A DNA stretch of 64,000 nucleotides from Clarireedia homoeocarpa (lineage: Eukaryota; Ascomycota; Leotiomycetes; Helotiales; Rutstroemiaceae): the NCBI GenBank assembly GCA_001465935.1, contig LNKV01000045.1, forward strand, positions 1-64,000, read 5' to 3'. Positions 59,081-64,000 of the stretch are shown here, piece by piece; positions within the stretch are counted from its first letter, which is position 1; each line of letters opens with the position of its first letter. A program made the translations under genes and the position numbers. Below the pieces are notes generated by a model. The model searched no databases, was not told the origin of the DNA, and saw only the letters and a program-made list of their open reading frames with translations.

Positions 59081-62000
59081 ATGAGAGAAGTAATGGCCGA
59101 TCATGGAGAAACTGTCAGAATTAGAGAGGAGGAGGTTGACACAACTCCAAAGGATCATACGGACTATGCAAACCGATTAAGAAATCTCCAAATCGATTTG
59201 AGCGACAAATACTCGAGAACAAGAACATTGGAGGATCTCAACGAAGCTATCCGTATTGGGCGAGAAGCTGTTGATGCAACTCCATATAATCATCCGAATC
59301 GCAGATTATATGTACGTAATCTTGGACACCAATTAGGTGACAGATACGTGATAACGGGAGCAATAGAAGATCTTGAGGATTCTATCTATATTCTACGAGA
59401 AATTATTGATACAATACCAAAAGAGGATCCTGATCGTACGGAAAAGTTATACAATTTTGGAGTGGTATTGAGCAATAAATACTTAAGAACAGAAGAAATA
59501 AATGTTCTCGAGGAAGCTATTCACATTCTACGAGAAGTTGTCAGCACGACTCCAGGAGACCACCCTGATCGTATAGGCCGGTTAAGCAACCTTGGAAGAC
59601 TACAGAGCAATCGATATTCGAGAACTGGGGCAATAAGCGTTCTTGAAGAAGCTATCTACATTGAACGAGAAGTTATCAACGCAACTCCAGAAGATCATCC
59701 TGATCTTGTATCAAGACTAAACGATCTTGCGGTCGATCTGAGTAACAAATACTCAGAAACAGGGTTATTAAACGATCTTGATGAGGTTATTCGAATAGAA
59801 AATAAGATAGTTAGGATAACCCCAAAAGATCAGCCAAATCGCATAATGTTGCTAAACAATGTTGCAATTGATTTGGATAATAAATATTCGAGAACAGAGG
59901 CAATAGAGGATCTCGAGGAAGCTATCCGTATTCGGCGGGAAATTGTTGATACAGCTCCAACAGATCATCCTAACCACGCAATTTATTTGAAGTGCCTTGG
60001 AGATCGATTAGGCGACAGATACTCGAGAACAGGAGAAATGAAGGATCTCGACGAAGCTATCCGTATTGGGCAAGAAGCTGTTGATGCAACTCCAGATAAT
60101 CATCCGAATCGTACAGAAAGATTAAACAATCTTGGATGTCGATTAGATGAGAGATACTCGAGAACAGAGGCAATAGAGGATCTCGAAAAAGCTATTTGTA
60201 TTGGACAAGAAGCTGTTGATACAATATCAAAAGATCATCCAAATCGCGGATTATTTTTGAACAATCTTGTAGTTCGATTAAGCAAACGATACTCGGAAAT
60301 AGAAGTAATAGAGGATTTGGAGAAAGCTATATGTATTGGGCAAGAGGCTGTTGCTGCAACTCCAAATGATCATTCGAATCGTGGGTTGTACTTGTATAAC
60401 CTTGGACATTTACTAGATAACAAATACTCGAGAACAGGAGCAATAGAGGATCTTGACGAAGCTATCCGTATTGGGCGAGAAGCTGTTGATGCAACTCCAG
60501 AAGGTCATCCAAAGCACGGGTTGTATTTACACAATCTTGAATATCGATTAGGCAACAGATACGCGATAATAAGAGCAATGGAGACTCTTGATGAAGCTAT
60601 CCGCATCGGACGATTATCTGCTAATGCAATGCCAAAAGATCATTCAAATTATGCAATAGTATTAAACAATCTTGGAAGAAGTTTGGGCGACAGATATTCG
60701 AAAACAGGAACAATGGAAGATCTCGAAGAAGCTATACACATTGGGCGAGAAGCTGTTGATATACTACCAAAAGATCATTCAGATCGCGCAATGTGTTTAC
60801 ATAACCTTGGAAATCGATTAGGCGATAGATATACAAGAGCTGGAGAAATCAGCGACCTTGAGGAAGCTATCCGTATTGAGCAAGAAGCTGTTGATACAAC
60901 TCCAAAACAATGGTCATCTCTTGCAGGAATATTCAACAGTCTTGGAATTTTATTGGATAAAAGATACTCTATAATAGGAGCAATGGAGGATCTTGAGAAA
61001 GCTATCCGTATTGGGCAAGAAGCTGTTGATACAACTCCAGAAGGTGATTCAGATCGCAGTATTTGCTTAATGAATCTTGGAAAACGATTAAGCCACCGAT
61101 ACGATAGAACAGCAGTAACGGAAGATCTAAATGAAGCAGTTAATATTGAACGCCAAGTGGTTAATATATTACCAAAAGGTCATTATTATTATATCGATGG
61201 TTTAAACAATCTTGCAATAGTATTGACAAATAGATATTTGGCAATAGGAGCTATAGAAGATCTCGAGGAAGCTATTCATATTAGGCGAGAAGCTATTGAT
61301 ATGATATCAAAAGATGATCCAAATCGCGGAATGATTTTAAATAACCTTGGATTCTCACTGGGCACCAAATACTTGAGAATAGAAGCAATGGAGGATCTCG
61401 AGGAAGCTATCCGTATCGAAGAAGAAGCTATTGATACAACTCCAGATAATCATCCGAACCGCGGATTATATTTGAACAATCTTGGAAATTTCTTAGGTGA
61501 CAGACACTCAAAAACAGGAGTAATAAGCGACATCACCAAGGCAATTTCATCTTATCAATCTGCTCTATCACAACCTACCTTATACACTATAACGCGATTA
61601 GAAGCGTATGGAGGAATTCTTAGATGCTGCAAAGTCTTATCGGATTGGGAACAAGCTTTCAAAGCTGCAGAAGTTGCTGTTCCCCTCATCCCACGGTTAA
61701 CATCAAGATCCATTGAAAACTCCGATAAACAATATAGGCTCAGTCAAGTTGTAGGCATGGCTTGTGACGGAGCTGCAGTAGCTTTACTTTCAGGAAGGGA
61801 TCCGGTTGATGCATTAAGCTTCCTCGAACAGGGCCGTGGTGTGCTTGCAGCATCTCTTCAAGAGCTACGGACAGAAGTTCTAGATCTCAAGGAGAAACAC
61901 CCAAAATTTGCGGAGCAATTTGACCATCTACGACAAGAGTTGGATATTCCCATCACAGGTAATACAGCTGTTATGGACGAAAGGCACGGATATTCTGGAC

Positions 62001-63307
62001 AGGATCGGGCAAGCCAACGCTATGAGGCAAATAAGAAGCTCGATAGGGTTATCGAGAAAATTCGCCAACAGCAGGGATTCGAAGACTTCTTACTGTCCCC
62101 AAGCAAAGAAGAAATGCTACTTGCTGCACAGTCCGGACCACTGGTCGTAATAAATATCAGCGAATATCGTTGTGATGCTATACTTGTTGAACAGCATCAG
62201 ATACAGACTTTGTACTTGCCAAATCTTACTATCGAGGAGATCAACAAAAGGTCAAATGCAAGACTAGAGAGCTCTAAGGTGCTCGAGTGGTTATGGGATA
62301 TCATCGTTCAGCCAATATTGGATACTCTTGGATTTAGTCAGTCTCCACCTGATGATAATTGGCCACACGTATGGTGGATTCCTACCGGACCTCTAAGCAA
62401 ATTCCCTCTTCATGCTGCTGGCCGTCACAATACATCTTCTACGGAATCAGCACTTGATAGAGTTGTATCGTCTTATAGTTCCTCTATCAAGGCAGTCATT
62501 CATGGGCGGCGATATCCCGTTCTGAATGCTATACCACAAACTCCTGCTCAGGCACTTCTCGTTGCCATGCAGGATACTCCAAATCAAAGTAGCCTCCATT
62601 TTGCAAAGAAGGAGACTAGTATGCTACAAAACCTTTGCAAATCGATGGATCTCATTGCTATTGAACCGGAACCTCGCGAGCAAATTATTTTATCGCATTT
62701 GCCCAACTGCAAAATATTTCATTTTGCTGGACATGGGGAAACAGACAAGAAAGATCCTTCACAAAGCAGTTTGCTTTTAGAAGATGGCCATTTGAGAGTA
62801 TCTAAACTCCTAGAGATTGACCTCCGCAAGCATTCACCATTTCTCGCTTATCTTTCGGCCTGCGGAACAGGCCAGATAAATGATGAAAAGTTCTTTGATG
62901 AAAGTATTCATCTGATTAGTGCATATCAGCTGGCTGGCTTCCGTCATGTTGTTGGCACTCTGTGGGAAGTTAGTGATAAATCTTGTGTAGATATAGCGAG
63001 GGTCACGTATGAAGTAATACGAGACAGAGGAATGACAGATGAATCAGTATCTCTAGGGCTTCACAAGGCTATTAGAGAGCTTCGAGACCGCTCGCTGAAT
63101 GAATCACAAAAGAAGAGACAGGCGCGAATACGGGTTGAAAAAGATGGCAAAGCATTTTTGGACGATGAAAGGGAAACTAGGAATACGGGCAGCAAAGAGC
63201 AGGATACCAGATTGCCAAGGAAAGTCTTTGAAGACGATTCAGATGACGAGGATGACAGGCTAAGAGGGCCATTGTATTGGGTTCCATATGTCCATTTCGG
63301 CGTATAA
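59081..63307 (+). CDS. TPR-CHAT caspase-like protease
   Basis: Single exon, 1408 residues. After a short lead-in, residues 51-815 are 17 tandem 45-residue tetratricopeptide-type repeats (consensus EDLEEAIRIGREAVDATP.DHPNR.LYLNNLG.RLGDRYSRTGAI style, Nephrocystin/TPR_10-12 type). A helical linker follows (about 816-1100), then a C-terminal CHAT domain with both catalytic positions: His1218 in HFAGHG and Cys1261 in LSACGTG; 'LAGFRHVVGTLWEVSD' and 'YWVPYVHFG' complete it. CHAT is a clan CD cysteine-protease fold; in bacteria TPR-CHAT proteins cleave defined partners in immune systems. Role here is unknown; cell death or non-self response is inference. No NTPase domain, signal peptide or membrane segment. 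Confidence 0.93.
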   Translation: MREVMADHGETVRIREEEVDTTPKDHTDYANRLRNLQIDLSDKYSRTRTLEDLNEAIRIGREAVDATPYNHPNRRLYVRNLGHQLGDRYVITGAIEDLEDSIYILREIIDTIPKEDPDRTEKLYNFGVVLSNKYLRTEEINVLEEAIHILREVVSTTPGDHPDRIGRLSNLGRLQSNRYSRTGAISVLEEAIYIEREVINATPEDHPDLVSRLNDLAVDLSNKYSETGLLNDLDEVIRIENKIVRITPKDQPNRIMLLNNVAIDLDNKYSRTEAIEDLEEAIRIRREIVDTAPTDHPNHAIYLKCLGDRLGDRYSRTGEMKDLDEAIRIGQEAVDATPDNHPNRTERLNNLGCRLDERYSRTEAIEDLEKAICIGQEAVDTISKDHPNRGLFLNNLVVRLSKRYSEIEVIEDLEKAICIGQEAVAATPNDHSNRGLYLYNLGHLLDNKYSRTGAIEDLDEAIRIGREAVDATPEGHPKHGLYLHNLEYRLGNRYAIIRAMETLDEAIRIGRLSANAMPKDHSNYAIVLNNLGRSLGDRYSKTGTMEDLEEAIHIGREAVDILPKDHSDRAMCLHNLGNRLGDRYTRAGEISDLEEAIRIEQEAVDTTPKQWSSLAGIFNSLGILLDKRYSIIGAMEDLEKAIRIGQEAVDTTPEGDSDRSICLMNLGKRLSHRYDRTAVTEDLNEAVNIERQVVNILPKGHYYYIDGLNNLAIVLTNRYLAIGAIEDLEEAIHIRREAIDMISKDDPNRGMILNNLGFSLGTKYLRIEAMEDLEEAIRIEEEAIDTTPDNHPNRGLYLNNLGNFLGDRHSKTGVISDITKAISSYQSALSQPTLYTITRLEAYGGILRCCKVLSDWEQAFKAAEVAVPLIPRLTSRSIENSDKQYRLSQVVGMACDGAAVALLSGRDPVDALSFLEQGRGVLAASLQELRTEVLDLKEKHPKFAEQFDHLRQELDIPITGNTAVMDERHGYSGQDRASQRYEANKKLDRVIEKIRQQQGFEDFLLSPSKEEMLLAAQSGPLVVINISEYRCDAILVEQHQIQTLYLPNLTIEEINKRSNARLESSKVLEWLWDIIVQPILDTLGFSQSPPDDNWPHVWWIPTGPLSKFPLHAAGRHNTSSTESALDRVVSSYSSSIKAVIHGRRYPVLNAIPQTPAQALLVAMQDTPNQSSLHFAKKETSMLQNLCKSMDLIAIEPEPREQIILSHLPNCKIFHFAGHGETDKKDPSQSSLLLEDGHLRVSKLLEIDLRKHSPFLAYLSACGTGQINDEKFFDESIHLISAYQLAGFRHVVGTLWEVSDKSCVDIARVTYEVIRDRGMTDESVSLGLHKAIRELRDRSLNESQKKRQARIRVEKDGKAFLDDERETRNTGSKEQDTRLPRKVFEDDSDDEDDRLRGPLYWVPYVHFGV
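59231..61525 (+). repeat. 17 tandem 135-bp units encoding the TPR array
   Basis: Units of exactly 45 codons without indels between residues 51 and 815. Stretches such as 'gatct(c/t)gaggaagctatccgtattgg' recur almost unchanged, while a few positions in each unit vary (for example the residues after 'PNR' and before 'NNLG'). Such arrays can gain or lose units by recombination. Confidence 0.9.
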
Positions 63308-63438
63308 TTTCTTTATCTGATTTCATTTCGGGAATAATTTATTTGCGATATACATAATACAGCAAGTTTAATATCGCCTTGGGGTTATTTCACTACAGTT
63401 ATTCGCGATTCAATACAATTTGTTTCTAGCCCATAATC

Positions 63439-64000
63439 TCATTCTATTTGCTGCCCTCTCGAACGTACACGAATGCGAAAATTCACTGCAGCCCAATCCT
63501 CCGGAAGGATACTATCACTCCTTGTTGCCCTCGTCATATATGGTCTGCCTTTCTTCATTGACTTGCCTAGTTCTGGCAATTCTAGTAATGTAAATGAAGT
63601 CAGCTGACTTGCAAGAAATACTTTGATGATCTCTTCATAATGGTACTGTGTCTGACATTTCATATCGTCGGGTGCTTCGATCCGCAGTTTCTTCTTCCAG
63701 TTCCTCGTTGTACTGTTATTCGGAGATGATGGGATGACAGCGTGATTTGCACGGAGAGCATTCTCTATATCCCAAAAAGGCCCTAGACTGTAAACATAGA
63801 TATAAAGATCATAGTCTCCCTTGTTCTCCACATGAAGAGAGAGCCTGTCGCCATCCTCCACCTCTATTGAGCATTCTCGATGAGAACAAACTGGCTGAAA
63901 ATGGCCTGTCTGTGAACATCCTGGACGAAACTCTTTGCAAATTGAGTTGGTAAGTTTGATGTTGAAATTTTCTCTGAAAGGATATGATGGGTCTGCTAGT
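63439..64000 (-). CDS. C-terminal part of a caspase-domain-associated protein (runs off the right edge)
   Basis: The frame is open on the minus strand from the window edge to the stop at 63439 (at least 187 codons; an internal Met lies at 63861). It reads 'LADPSYPFRENFNIKL' and then 'EVEDGDRLSLHVENKGDYDL', 'YVYSLGPFWDIENAL', 'ANHAVIP' and 'EDWAAVNFRIRVRS'. I recall this beta-rich C-terminal module from fungal proteins with an N-terminal peptidase C14 (caspase-like) domain; the caspase part, if present, lies beyond the window. It ends 131 bp from the TPR-CHAT stop, tail to tail. No lesion seen. Confidence 0.7.
   Translation of the reverse strand, partial: LADPSYPFRENFNIKLTNSICKEFRPGCSQTGHFQPVCSHRECSIEVEDGDRLSLHVENKGDYDLYIYVYSLGPFWDIENALRANHAVIPSSPNNSTTRNWKKKLRIEAPDDMKCQTQYHYEEIIKVFLASQLTSFTLLELPELGKSMKKGRPYMTRATRSDSILPEDWAAVNFRIRVRSRGQQIE

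Overview
The window is nuclear DNA from a filamentous ascomycete (Pezizomycotina). Genes are split by short introns, almost all 45-65 nt, with GT..AG ends and CTAAC/CTGAC-like branch sites. The set includes fungal-type genes (ALG9, NAF1, EXO5, DUF1996-WSC, fungal F-box proteins, an RGS-LOV photoreceptor) and repeats carrying transition-rich, RIP-like decay. The RGS-LOV protein and the overall style suggest Leotiomycetes near Botrytis/Sclerotinia; that placement is inference, since no database was searched. Exon coordinates below were worked out by hand from splice signals and reading-frame continuity.

Layout. 1-5.9 kb: repeat-rich, no supported gene (a 110-bp foldback element, a minisatellite, a purine-rich stretch with degenerate tandem copies). 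5.9-8.8 kb: an F-box protein and an Mpv17/PMP22 membrane protein. 8.8-17.8 kb: a decayed island with a broken SNF2-type helicase, an F-box ORF cut by a 236-bp solo LTR with a perfect 5-bp target duplication, duplicated blocks, and a Ty1/copia reverse transcriptase/RNase H remnant. 17.8-30.5 kb: housekeeping and secretory genes (DUF3445/heme-dependent demethylase-like, NAF1, ALG9, a CBM1 secreted protein with a 5-nt micro-exon, an SDR, a GH95 alpha-L-fucosidase). 31.6-33.3 kb: a fucose-permease-like transporter divergent from the GH95 gene, suggesting a fucose-use pair. 33.5-34.6 kb: an inverted-repeat element flanked by 34-bp direct repeats. 34.8-47.2 kb: RGS-LOV photoreceptor, DUF1996-WSC secreted protein, a TolB-like propeller pseudogene, an F-box fragment and EXO5. 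48.5 kb: a tRNA-Ser(AGA) gene carrying what looks like a 51-nt spliceosomal intron in its variable arm. 49.4-55.0 kb: an FAD monooxygenase and a Fus1-like membrane SH3 protein, separated by dense microsatellites. 55-59 kb: no supported gene, with a second LTR copy. 59.1-64 kb: a 1408-residue TPR-CHAT protease with an intact His/Cys dyad, tail to tail with the 3' end of a second gene whose C-terminal domain resembles that of fungal caspase-domain proteins.

The two best candidates for something undescribed are the tRNA-Ser gene with an mRNA-type intron and the TPR-CHAT / caspase-associated pair at the right edge, which may be a fungal cell-death or immunity locus.
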